Shown piece after piece: positions 1 through 7,527 of a DNA stretch of 64,000 nt. A program made the translations under genes and the position numbers. The notes below the pieces were generated by a model that searched no databases, was not told the DNA's origin, and worked only from the letters and a program-made list of their open reading frames with translations. How positions within the stretch are numbered: position 1 is the first letter of the stretch; each line of letters begins with the position of its first letter. The stretch is from Actinomycetota bacterium (lineage in GTDB: Bacteria; Actinomycetota; Acidimicrobiia; Acidimicrobiales; Ilumatobacteraceae): the NCBI GenBank assembly GCA_016870775.1, contig VGAK01000005.1:1-64000 (forward strand). The letters run 5' to 3'.

Positions 1-129
1 GACGAGGTCCTCACCGCGGCCGCCAAGGTGGGCGTGCCAACGACGATCCTGCCGAAGTTGCGAGTCGACTCCGACGGGCGCGTGGTCGGGATCCTGATGC
101 CGGGTCAACCCGGCTACGACGACCTCTAG
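1..129 (+). CDS. C-terminal fragment of an unidentified protein
   Basis: The last 42 codons of a gene that begins before the window are open in frame 1 and end at a TAG. The fragment contains AAAKVGVPTTILPKLRVDSD and ends PGQPGYDDL. Codon usage matches the neighbouring genes, so this is a real gene end. No catalytic motif is visible and I do not recognise the family. It converges with the mrp gene on the other strand. Confidence 0.6.
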   Translation, partial: DEVLTAAAKVGVPTTILPKLRVDSDGRVVGILMPGQPGYDDL

Positions 130-161
130 ACCGTCCGGCACCCGGTGCCGGCGCGCGCGGT

Positions 162-1349
162 TCAGGAGCCGCGTCGAACGGTGACGCCGACGGCGTCGGA
201 GTCGGTGCGCGCCGAGCATCCCGACATCTCGGTCGCATCCGGGGTCTCGGCGATGATCAGGGCAGCGATTCGCGTGAACTCGGCCGCGGCCGCGCCGGTC
301 CCGGAGAGCACCACCGGCTCGCCCGCATCGCCCCCCGCGGCGACGGCTGGCTCGATCGGGATCTGGCCGAGCAACTCGACGCCGATTTCCTCGGCGAGCG
401 CGCGTCCGCCACCCTCGCCGAAGAGCGCGTAGTCCTCGCCGTGCGCGCACGTGAACGTGCTCATGTTCTCGATGACCCCCGCGATGCGCAGGAAGCTGCG
501 ACGCGCCATGTCGGCCGCGCGGATCGCGACCTTCTGTGCCGAGACCGCCGGCGTTGTCACGATCAACAGATCGGTGCGGGGGAGCATCCGGGCCAGTCCC
601 ATCTGCACGTCGCCAGTCCCGGGCGGCATGTCGATCAACAAGAAGTCGAGATCGCCCCAGTGGACATCGTTGAGGAACTGCTCGACGGCCTTGGTGAGCA
701 TGAGTCCGCGCCACATCAGTGCGGTGCCCTCGTCGTCGACGAGCATCCCGGTCGACACGACCCTGAGGAGACCCGATTCGATGCTGCGTTCGTTCGGGAT
801 GATCATCGGCTTGTCGCGCCCCTCGACACGTTCGGCCTGGAGTCGGTCGGGCATGTTCAGCATGCGGGGTATCGAGAATCCCCAGATGTCGGCATCGAGG
901 ACACCGACGGTCATGCCCTGCGCGGCGAGAGCGGCGGCGAGGTTGACGGTCACCGACGACTTGCCGACCCCACCCTTGCCGCTCGCGACTGCGAGCACGC
1001 GCGCCCCGACCGGTACCGCGGTGTCGGTCGCACTCTCCCGCGCGTTCCAACGCGCCCTCGTCATGACCGCGGAGCGTTCCTCGGCGGTCATCTCGCCCCA
1101 GTTGATCTTCACCTTGCGCACCCACGGGTGCACCTCGAGTCGCGCTCGGATGTCCTTTTGGATCTGGGCGCGCAGGGGGCAGCCACGGATCGTGAGCTTC
1201 ACGCCGATCGTCACCGTGCCGTCGGCGATCCGGATGTCACCGGCCATGCCGAGATCGACGATGTTGTCGCCCAACTCCGGGTCGATCACGGCCCGCAGGA
1301 GAGTGCGCACATCCTGCTCCGTGGGGGGCGGAATGGGACGATCGGTCAC
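162..1349 (-). CDS. mrp: Mrp/NBP35-family Fe-S cluster carrier ATPase
   Basis: P-loop ATPase of the Mrp/ApbC/NBP35 family (395 aa), which carries Fe-S clusters to apo-proteins in the cytoplasm. An N-terminal DUF59/MIP18-like domain (about residues 10-90, IDPELGDNIVDLGM) is followed by the ParA-like domain with the deviant Walker A ASGKGGVGKSS and the ENMSTF segment. The usual C-terminal Cys pair is reduced: the region reads TCAHGEDYALFGEGGG, with only one Cys. The GTG start at 1349 was chosen because a TAGACT element lies 8 nt upstream; a longer frame to 1430 exists but would run into the promoter area of the Fe-S carrier gene. It is divergent from that gene, which fits a shared role in Fe-S assembly. 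Confidence 0.9.
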   Translation of the reverse strand: MTDRPIPPPTEQDVRTLLRAVIDPELGDNIVDLGMAGDIRIADGTVTIGVKLTIRGCPLRAQIQKDIRARLEVHPWVRKVKINWGEMTAEERSAVMTRARWNARESATDTAVPVGARVLAVASGKGGVGKSSVTVNLAAALAAQGMTVGVLDADIWGFSIPRMLNMPDRLQAERVEGRDKPMIIPNERSIESGLLRVVSTGMLVDDEGTALMWRGLMLTKAVEQFLNDVHWGDLDFLLIDMPPGTGDVQMGLARMLPRTDLLIVTTPAVSAQKVAIRAADMARRSFLRIAGVIENMSTFTCAHGEDYALFGEGGGRALAEEIGVELLGQIPIEPAVAAGGDAGEPVVLSGTGAAAAEFTRIAALIIAETPDATEMSGCSARTDSDAVGVTVRRGS

Positions 1350-1357
1350 GGCAAAAA

Positions 1358-1363
1358 AGTCTA
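1358..1363 (-). promoter_or_regulatory. -10 element TAGACT for leaderless mrp
   Basis: On the minus strand TAGACT sits 8 nt before the GTG at 1349, so the predicted transcript would start at or next to the start codon. No obvious -35 was seen. Confidence 0.5.
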
Positions 1364-1441
1364 AGGGGTGTGCACTATCGCCGACCGGGGAAGTAGGATT
1401 CCCGTCACCAGCCAGTGAATTCCGAACCACGGAGGACAGCG

Positions 1442-1762
1442 ATGATCACCCTGACCGATTCTGCGGCCAGCAAAGTGGCCCAACTGCTCGAGGCCGAGGG
1501 CGCGGCCGACATGGCACTGCGCGTCGCGGTCAAGTCGGGGGGCTGCTCGGGCTTCTCCTACGACATGTACTTCGACTCCGATGTCGCCACCGACGACATC
1601 ACCCTCACCTTCGGTGCGGTTCGCGTGGTCGTGGACCCTGCGTCGGCTCCGATGCTCGAGGGTGCGAGCCTCGACTACAAGGACGGACTCACCGAGCAGG
1701 GTTTCTCGATCTCGAACCCGAATGCGACCCGCTCCTGCGGGTGCGGCAAGTCGTTCAGCTGA
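1442..1762 (+). CDS. erpA: A-type iron-sulfur cluster carrier (ErpA/SufA/IscA family)
   Basis: Small HesB-fold protein (106 aa) that receives Fe-S clusters and passes them to target enzymes. The three conserved cysteines are present: one in GGCSGFSY and two in the C-terminal SCGCGKSF. Length matches the family (about 105-120 aa). The ATG at 1442 follows a good ribosome-binding site (GGAGGACA). The many Fe-S subunits in this window (two complex I loci, Rieske, ferredoxin) are plausible clients. Which paralogue (ErpA, SufA or IscA) cannot be told from sequence alone. Confidence 0.93.
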   Translation: MITLTDSAASKVAQLLEAEGAADMALRVAVKSGGCSGFSYDMYFDSDVATDDITLTFGAVRVVVDPASAPMLEGASLDYKDGLTEQGFSISNPNATRSCGCGKSFS

Positions 1763-1768
1763 ACCGGA

Positions 1769-2698
1769 TCAACTGAGCCCGACCGTGGCGAGTGCGCCGC
1801 GGATCTCATCGGTGTCGAACACCACGTCGAGTCTCGTGGCCACTGTTCCCCGTGCATCCGTGACGAAGAGTGCGGGCTCGAACTGCATCTTCAGCGCAGT
1901 GACCGCCGGGGCGACCTGGGTGGCCTCCTCGTCGGCATAGATGTCCGCGTGCACGAACACCGCGCGTTCCCCGATCTCGGATGCCACGGCGATGAGTGAC
2001 TCGAGTGCCGGCGCGCAGGTCCCCGTCGTGCAGTGCGCTGGTGTCCCCACCAAATAGACGACGGGAATGCCACGGACGAGGGCGTCGCTGAGGGTGACCC
2101 CGTGGAACGGACACGGTCCGCCGGCACGGGTGCAGATGGGTGAGACCCCCCGTGAGTTCACGATCGTCGGAGTGTCGAAGGGGGGAAGTGCACGACCCGG
2201 CACCGGCATGGCCACCGTGTCCGGCGCATCCACTTGGAACGACACCTCGTTGCTCTGGGTCGTGCCTCCAGGATCCTGCCCGGTCGCATCCAGGCGCAAC
2301 GAATAGATGCCGGGTGAGTCGATGTCGACCACGACCGGCCAGTACGGAACGGAGAGATCGTCACCGTGGCGTTTCGCATTGGCGCTTGCCACCGTCTCAC
2401 CCGTGGACGGGTCGATGATCGTCACTGCGAGTGAATCGGGGAGGGTTCGCGTTCCATCGTTGCCGAGGATCCCACGTGCATCGGCGAGCGACAGGGGCAG
2501 TCTCACCCGACCGGGAACGAGTCCGTTCGGGGGGAACCGCTTGACGATCTGGAGAGTGCCCTCGATGCCGGGGACGATCTCGGTCGGTGATGCACCGCCA
2601 TCGGGCTCGCCAGCGCAGGCCGCGACCACGGCGCCGAGACCGACTGCTGCGCCGACCCCGAGGAACCGACGTCGCGACATCTCGCCGGGAACTGGCAT
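1769..2698 (-). CDS. Tat-exported lipoprotein with C-terminal thioredoxin-like domain
   Basis: A 309-residue exported protein. The N-terminus has a twin-arginine motif (SRRRFLG), a hydrophobic stretch and a lipobox ending AAC, so it is probably a Tat-dependent lipoprotein on the outer face of the membrane. The middle looks like an immunoglobulin-like beta domain (DGTRTLPDSLAVTIIDPSTG). The last 120 residues resemble a thioredoxin fold, with a TPAHCTTGTC segment where the active site would be and a cis-Pro-like region (MQFEPALFV). The spacing CTTGTC is CxxxxC rather than CxxC, so dithiol activity is uncertain. The ATG at 2698 is favoured because TACCAT lies 7 nt upstream; ATG 2680 is the alternative. 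Function unknown. Confidence 0.75.
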   Translation of the reverse strand: MPVPGEMSRRRFLGVGAAVGLGAVVAACAGEPDGGASPTEIVPGIEGTLQIVKRFPPNGLVPGRVRLPLSLADARGILGNDGTRTLPDSLAVTIIDPSTGETVASANAKRHGDDLSVPYWPVVVDIDSPGIYSLRLDATGQDPGGTTQSNEVSFQVDAPDTVAMPVPGRALPPFDTPTIVNSRGVSPICTRAGGPCPFHGVTLSDALVRGIPVVYLVGTPAHCTTGTCAPALESLIAVASEIGERAVFVHADIYADEEATQVAPAVTALKMQFEPALFVTDARGTVATRLDVVFDTDEIRGALATVGLS

Positions 2699-2705
2699 CT
2701 CACCA

Positions 2706-2711
2706 ATGGTA
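2706..2711 (-). promoter_or_regulatory. -10 element TACCAT for the Tat lipoprotein gene
   Basis: TACCAT on the minus strand is 7 nt before the ATG at 2698. Only 19 bp separate it from the plus-strand TAGTGT of the RidA gene, so the two divergent leaderless promoters are nested in one 45-bp intergenic region. Confidence 0.5.
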
Positions 2712-2730
2712 GGTGGGTACCGGTGTGGCG

Positions 2731-2736
2731 TAGTGT
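2731..2736 (+). promoter_or_regulatory. -10 element TAGTGT for leaderless ridA-like gene
   Basis: TAGTGT ends 7 nt before the ATG at 2744, matching the leaderless pattern seen throughout the window. Confidence 0.5.
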
Positions 2737-2743
2737 CGTGGGC

Positions 2744-3208
2744 ATGGCAGCCCCCGCACATCCCCCGTACACACCGGTGGTCCGCGCCGGCGACTGGATC
2801 ATCGTGTCCGGCCAGCTCGGCATGAAGGACGGAGCGCTCGTGGGCGGGGGTGTCCCGGCCCAGACGAGGCAGGCGATCGCGAACCTGACGGCTCAACTGG
2901 CCTCGATGGGAGCGTCATTGAGGGATGTCTCCAAGACCCTCTGCTTCCTGACGGACATGGACACCTTCGGCACGTTCAACGAGGCCTATGCCAAGGGATT
3001 CGGCGCGCACCGCCCGGCGCGCAGCACGATCGGAGTCGCGTCGTTGCCATTCGGTGGAGCCGTGGAGATCGAGGCGTGGGCATGGAAGCCCGCTGGTCCC
3101 GCCGTCGCCAAGAAGAAAGCCGCGAACTGGTCCCCGGTGAAGAAGTCGGCCACCAAAAAGTCGGCAAAGAAGACGGCGAAGAAGCCCGCCGCACGGAAGA
3201 AGAAGTGA
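2744..3208 (+). CDS. RidA/YjgF-family protein with lysine-rich C-terminal tail
   Basis: A 154-residue protein. Residues 1-117 form a RidA-type domain (reactive enamine/imine deaminase family; VRAGDWIIVSGQLGMKDG, RPARSTIGVASLPFGGAVEIE). The usual family ends about there, but this one continues for about 37 residues made almost only of Lys, Ala, Pro, Ser and Thr, with repeated KKSATKKSAKKTAKKPAA-type units, like the C-terminal tails of actinobacterial HupB or histone H1. The tail may bind nucleic acid or another polyanion. Start chosen at ATG 2744 from the leaderless promoter. Whether the deaminase activity is kept was not established. Confidence 0.85.
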   Translation: MAAPAHPPYTPVVRAGDWIIVSGQLGMKDGALVGGGVPAQTRQAIANLTAQLASMGASLRDVSKTLCFLTDMDTFGTFNEAYAKGFGAHRPARSTIGVASLPFGGAVEIEAWAWKPAGPAVAKKKAANWSPVKKSATKKSAKKTAKKPAARKKK

Positions 3209-3212
3209 CGTG

Positions 3213-3368
3213 ATGGCCGGTGCGGTGGTCCTCGTTCTCATACTGCTGGCGTTCCCGATCGTGGTCGGGCTCTCGACCGTGCTGCTCGCTGGTGTGATCG
3301 GTCACTTCCTCTGGAAGGACGGCGAGGCCCGCCACGAGGGCAGCGAGCTCCTCGACACCAACACATAG
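3213..3368 (+). CDS. small single-pass membrane protein
   Basis: A 51-codon ORF begins 4 nt after the ridA-like stop and ends at TAG. The first 33 residues are one long hydrophobic helix (VVLVLILLAFPIVVGLSTVL) and the rest is a short charged tail. A GTG at 3210 is an alternative start. Position and codon usage suggest a real, translationally coupled gene. Function unknown. Confidence 0.55.
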   Translation: MAGAVVLVLILLAFPIVVGLSTVLLAGVIGHFLWKDGEARHEGSELLDTNT

Positions 3369-3408
3369 GGTGCCGGGACCGCAGTCGTCCCGGACCGGGA
3401 GGCAACCC

Positions 3409-4779
3409 GTGACACGCATGCACTCCTTTGATCGCCGGTCGAAGCGGTTGAGTTGGAAGGTCCTCGCGTACGCGTTGAACCGGATTCGAATGGATCCACC
3501 CCTCGATCACCCCGTCGACGCCTCCGTGTTGCGGACTCGTGCCGGTCGCACCGTCACCGACGACGGCATCGGGGGCCCCGAGGCCCTCCGCATCTGGCGC
3601 GAGGTCTTGGCCCCCGCATGCATCAGTGTCGACCACCCCCGCTTCTTCTCCTACGTTCCGGCCGCCCCCACCGAGGCTGCGGGCTTGTTCGACGTCGCCG
3701 TGTCGGCCGCGAACGTCTATGCGGGATCGTGGCAAGAGGGCGCCGGTGCGGTGTTCGCCGAGAACGAGGCGCTCGCCTGGATCGCCTCGCTCGCCGGACT
3801 CCCCGAGGGTGCCGGTGGAACCTTCGTCTCGGGCGGCACAGCAGGAAACCTGTCGGCACTGATTGCTGCCCGATGGGCGTGGCGGGACCGCGCGGGTGGG
3901 CGACTCGATCGGACACGAGCCCTGATCGCCTGTTCCGGTGCGGCGCACTCGAGCGTGGCACAAGCGGCCCGTGCGATGGATGCCGATGTCGTGCCCGTGC
4001 CCGTCGATGAACGGGGACGCATGGACGGCGACGGTGTGCGGCGGGTCGTGGAGGGTCTCGATGCCGCGGAGCGCGAGCGGATCTGTGCGGTGGTCGCCAC
4101 GGCCGGCAGCACCAATGCCGGAGTGATCGATGATCTCTCGGGAATCGGTCGCACTGCCGCCGGGATCGGTGCCTGGTTCCATGTCGACGGTGCATACGGG
4201 GGCGCCGCGCTGTGTGCGCCGTCGCGTCGGCACCTGTTCACCGGTGTCGAACTGGCCGACTCGTTCATCGTCGATCCCCACAAATGGTTGTTCGCACCGT
4301 TCGACTCGTGCGCGCTGCTGTACCGGGAGCCGCGCATCGCCCGTGCCGCCCACACACAGCGCGCCGAGTACCTCGATGCCATCCACGTGCGCGAGGAGTG
4401 GAACCCCGCCGATTATGCGCACCATCTGTCGCGGCGCCCGAGGGGTCTGCCGCTGTGGTTCAGCCTCGCCACGCACGGCACCCGCGCCTACACCGAGGCC
4501 GTCGAGACCACCCTGCGCACCACCGAGCAAGCGGCCCGGATGGTGACCTGTGCCGGTCACCTCCGGTTGGTGATGGAGCCCGAACTGAGCGTCCTGCTCC
4601 TCGAGCGGATCGGATGGGCGGCCGACGACTACCAGCGCTGGAGTGATGACGCGCTCGCGTCGGGTCTGGCGTTCGCGGTGCCCACCTCGTGGAACGGAGT
4701 GCCATGCCTACGGTTGTGCATCGTGAACCCGGAGACGACGCCCTCCGACGTCGCGATGGTGCTGGAGACCCTGCGATGA
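3409..4779 (+). CDS. PLP-dependent group II amino acid decarboxylase
   Basis: Fold-type I PLP enzyme of the aromatic-L-amino-acid/glutamate decarboxylase family (456 aa). Visible motifs: SGGTAGNLSAL (cofactor phosphate region), HVDGAYGG (Asp contacting the pyridine nitrogen) and SFIVDPHKWLF, whose Lys should form the Schiff base. It would decarboxylate an amino acid; the substrate cannot be read from sequence. The GTG at 3409 has GGGAGG 6 nt upstream; ATG 3418 is possible. Its stop overlaps the next start (ATGA), coupling it to the amidohydrolase and suggesting a joint catabolic role. Confidence 0.88.
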   Translation: MTRMHSFDRRSKRLSWKVLAYALNRIRMDPPLDHPVDASVLRTRAGRTVTDDGIGGPEALRIWREVLAPACISVDHPRFFSYVPAAPTEAAGLFDVAVSAANVYAGSWQEGAGAVFAENEALAWIASLAGLPEGAGGTFVSGGTAGNLSALIAARWAWRDRAGGRLDRTRALIACSGAAHSSVAQAARAMDADVVPVPVDERGRMDGDGVRRVVEGLDAAERERICAVVATAGSTNAGVIDDLSGIGRTAAGIGAWFHVDGAYGGAALCAPSRRHLFTGVELADSFIVDPHKWLFAPFDSCALLYREPRIARAAHTQRAEYLDAIHVREEWNPADYAHHLSRRPRGLPLWFSLATHGTRAYTEAVETTLRTTEQAARMVTCAGHLRLVMEPELSVLLLERIGWAADDYQRWSDDALASGLAFAVPTSWNGVPCLRLCIVNPETTPSDVAMVLETLR

Positions 4780-6149
4780 GCTCGCGAGCCGACCTCGTCG
4801 TCCGCAACGCCGATCTCCTCGCCACCGTGGACACCACACGGCGCGAGATCCGCGGGGGATGGGTGGCGATAACCGGCGGCCTCGTCTCTGCCGTGGGCGG
4901 GCCGAGGGATGCACAACCCGAGGCCGACGAGGTCGTCGATGCATCCGGGTGCCTCGTGACACCGGGACTCGTCAACACCCACCACCACCTCTACCAGAAC
5001 CTCACGCGGGCGTTCCCGCCGATGACGACGAGTCCCCTGTTCGGGTGGTTGAAGGCGTTGTATCCGTTGTGGCGCGCCCTCGACGAGGAATCCGCGCACG
5101 TCTCGGCATGGGTCGGACTCGCCGAATTGGCGCTGTCGGGTTGCACGACCTCGACCGACCATCTCTACCTGCATCCGCGCGGTGGCGGAGATCTGCTCTC
5201 GGCAGAGATCGCCGCGGCGGTGGATCTCGGCATGCGTTTCCACCCGACGCGCGGGTCGATGTCGCTGTCGGAGAAGGACGGTGGTCTGCCTCCCGACGAC
5301 GTGGTGCAGGACGACGACACGATCCTGGCCGAGTCCGAGGTCGCGGTCGCGCGCCACCACGACAGGAGCCACGGTGCGATGGTGCGCGTCGCGCTCGCCC
5401 CGTGCTCGCCGTTCAGCGTCACGCGCGATCTCATGGTGAGATCAGCCGAACTCGCCGAGAAGCTGGATGTGCGGCTCCACACCCACTTCGCGGAGAACGC
5501 CGAGGACGACGACTTCTCCCTCGCGATGTTCGGGTGCCGACCGTTCGAGTACCTGCGAGATGTCGGCTGGTTGTCGGATCGCACCTGGGTCGCCCACTGC
5601 GTGATGCCGAACGAGACCGAGATCGCAGAGCTCGGTCGTGCCGGGATCGGCGCGGCACATTGCCCCTCGTCGAACCTCATCTTGGCCTCGGGGATCGCAC
5701 CCGTCACCGCGTTGCGGCGCGCGGGGGTGCACGTCGGGTTGGGTGTCGACGGCTCATCGAGCGCCGACAGCGCCTCGTTGTGGCTCGAGGCCCGGCAGGC
5801 AATGTTGCTCGCCAAGTTGCGCGACGGGGCAGCGGCGGCCGACGCACGGATGGCACTCGAGATGGCCACGGTCGGTGGTGCGGGGTGTCTCGGCCGAGTC
5901 GGAGAGGTCGGTTCCCTCCAGGTCGGTGCCGTGGGTGATGTCGCGGTGTGGTCACTCGAGGGGCCCCTGTTCGCGGGCGCGATCGCCGATCCGCTCGAGG
6001 CATGGCTCAGGTGCGGGCCCGTCGGTGCGCGCGACACGATCGTGCACGGTCGGTTCGTGGTGCGGGATGGTCGTCTGGTGTCCCCGAGGGTCGCCGAGAT
6101 GCTCACCACTCACCGACGCCTGGCGGTACGCATGCAGAACCCGAGTTGA
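4776..6149 (+). CDS. amidohydrolase, 8-oxoguanine deaminase-like
   Basis: Metal-dependent deaminase of the cytosine deaminase/TrzN/8-oxoguanine deaminase branch (457 aa). Metal ligands are seen in NTHHHLYQN, in HTHFAEN and in WVAHCVMPNETE, and the last catalytic Asp is in GVDGSSSADSASLWLE. The segment LTRAFPPMTTSPLFGWLKAL closely resembles known 8-oxoguanine deaminases, so hydrolysis of 8-oxoguanine to urate is the best guess; another deaminated heterocycle is possible. It starts at the ATG overlapping the stop of the decarboxylase gene. Confidence 0.85.
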   Translation: MSSRADLVVRNADLLATVDTTRREIRGGWVAITGGLVSAVGGPRDAQPEADEVVDASGCLVTPGLVNTHHHLYQNLTRAFPPMTTSPLFGWLKALYPLWRALDEESAHVSAWVGLAELALSGCTTSTDHLYLHPRGGGDLLSAEIAAAVDLGMRFHPTRGSMSLSEKDGGLPPDDVVQDDDTILAESEVAVARHHDRSHGAMVRVALAPCSPFSVTRDLMVRSAELAEKLDVRLHTHFAENAEDDDFSLAMFGCRPFEYLRDVGWLSDRTWVAHCVMPNETEIAELGRAGIGAAHCPSSNLILASGIAPVTALRRAGVHVGLGVDGSSSADSASLWLEARQAMLLAKLRDGAAAADARMALEMATVGGAGCLGRVGEVGSLQVGAVGDVAVWSLEGPLFAGAIADPLEAWLRCGPVGARDTIVHGRFVVRDGRLVSPRVAEMLTTHRRLAVRMQNPS

Positions 6150-6204
6150 GACGATGCCGCGGGATTGTCCCGTCGGTGCGTGGACGATCTCCGACATGAT
6201 CCTC

Positions 6205-6210
6205 TAGCGT
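6205..6210 (+). promoter_or_regulatory. -10 element TAGCGT for leaderless marC-like gene
   Basis: TAGCGT lies 6 nt before the GTG at 6217. Confidence 0.5.
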
Positions 6211-6216
6211 CGGATC

Positions 6217-6828
6217 GTGCGTTTCTTCGGCGAGGTCCTCGTGACGATGCTCGTGATCCTCGACCCTCCCGGCAACGTGCCGATCTTTCTCGCCGTCACG
6301 AGCCGCCTCTCCGACAAGGAGCGTCACCGAGCCGCCTACTTGGCGGTGGGCACCGCGTTCCTCGTCATCTCGCTGTTCGCGATCGGTGGGCAGACGATCC
6401 TGGACTATCTGAATGTGTCCGTCCCCGCTCTCCAAGGTGCCGGAGGGCTGTTGCTGCTGTTGGTCGCTCTCCAGTTGCTGTATGGAAAGGGCCGCGAGGA
6501 TTCCTTCGAGGTCGCATCACCGGAGCAACGAACCTCGGTTGCGATGGTGCCTCTCGGGACACCACTGCTCGCGGGCCCCGGGGCAATCGTGGCCACGATC
6601 GTGTTCTTCCGTCAGGCAGAGGGTGCCGGCGAGTGGTTCCAGGTGCTGCTCGGCATCGCGCTGGCACTGTCGGTGACGCTTCTCGCGCTGCGGTTCAGCG
6701 GAATCCTGCAGCGGATCGTCCGTCCAGCAGGCGTGGTGCTCCTGGCCCGGGTTGCAGGGATGATCCTGGCTGCTATCGCCGTGCAGATGATCGCGGACTC
6801 GGTGACCGCGTTCGTGCGGGCCGCCTGA
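6217..6828 (+). CDS. MarC-family inner-membrane protein
   Basis: Integral membrane protein (203 aa) with about six hydrophobic helices. The opening LVILDPPGNVPIFLAVTSRL and the internal PLGTPLLAGPGAIVATIVF are the two repeated helix-break motifs typical of MarC/YhgN proteins. The family is widespread but its molecular function is unknown; the old link to multiple antibiotic resistance was withdrawn. GTG start, apparently leaderless. It converges with the response-regulator gene, 6 nt from its stop. Confidence 0.88.
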   Translation: MRFFGEVLVTMLVILDPPGNVPIFLAVTSRLSDKERHRAAYLAVGTAFLVISLFAIGGQTILDYLNVSVPALQGAGGLLLLLVALQLLYGKGREDSFEVASPEQRTSVAMVPLGTPLLAGPGAIVATIVFFRQAEGAGEWFQVLLGIALALSVTLLALRFSGILQRIVRPAGVVLLARVAGMILAAIAVQMIADSVTAFVRAA

Positions 6829-6834
6829 TCGATC

Positions 6835-7524
6835 TCAGCTGCCCCAGCGGGACTGACCGAACCGGTAGCCGACCGAGCGCACGGTCTGGATCAGGTTCGC
6901 GTGCTCCTCGCCCAACTTGGCGCGCAGGCGCCGCACGTGCACGTCGACGGTGCGTGCACCGCCGTAGTACTCGTATCCCCACACACGTGACAGCAGCATC
7001 TCGCGCGTGAAGACCTTGCCCGGGTTCTGTGCCAGGAACTTGAGCAGTTCGTACTCCATGTAGGTGAGATCGAGTGGCCGCCCGTTGAACGACGCCTGGT
7101 AGGTCTCGAGATTGAGGGCGAGTCCCGAATGCTCGACAACCTCGGGGCGCATCGGACCGTGGGCACGCGAGAACAGGTGTGTGAGACGTGCCTCGAGCTC
7201 ACGCGGATGGAACGGCGAGAGGCAGAAGTCGTCGAAGAGATCGTCGCGCATCTCCAAGTCGCCCAGTTGTGCACCCGAGACGAGAACCAGCACCGCACCC
7301 ACGGGGTTGTCGCGCTTGCGGATCGCGCGCGCGAACGCCCAGGCCCCCTCGGGATCGGCGTCGCAGGCGATGATCGCACCCATCCATCCGCCGGCGGGCT
7401 CGGACTTGGCCGCTTCCTCGGGAGACGTCGCGGCCTTCCATCGGTGGCCGCCCAGGTCGAGGGTGCGCGCCAGGTCGGGCGAGGGGCTCCCCGGAAAGAC
7501 GACGATCTTCTCCGAGGTCGCCAT
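6835..7524 (-). CDS. orphan OmpR-type regulator, GlnR-like
   Basis: Winged-helix transcription factor (229 aa). The C-terminal 95 residues are a clear OmpR/PhoB DNA-binding domain (LTYMEYELLKFLAQNPGKVF, VDVHVRRLRAKLG, QTVRSVGYRFG). The N-terminal receiver-like domain lacks the usual acidic pair near its start (it reads VVFPGSPSP) and no sensor kinase is adjacent, as in actinobacterial GlnR, which works without Asp phosphorylation. It follows the type I glutamine synthetase gene by 3 nt, so nitrogen control is the likely role. A row of four direct repeats upstream of the second glutamine synthetase gene is a candidate target. The GlnR assignment is inference from context and domain form. Confidence 0.8.
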   Translation of the reverse strand: MATSEKIVVFPGSPSPDLARTLDLGGHRWKAATSPEEAAKSEPAGGWMGAIIACDADPEGAWAFARAIRKRDNPVGAVLVLVSGAQLGDLEMRDDLFDDFCLSPFHPRELEARLTHLFSRAHGPMRPEVVEHSGLALNLETYQASFNGRPLDLTYMEYELLKFLAQNPGKVFTREMLLSRVWGYEYYGGARTVDVHVRRLRAKLGEEHANLIQTVRSVGYRFGQSRWGS

Positions 7525-7527
7525 CGG

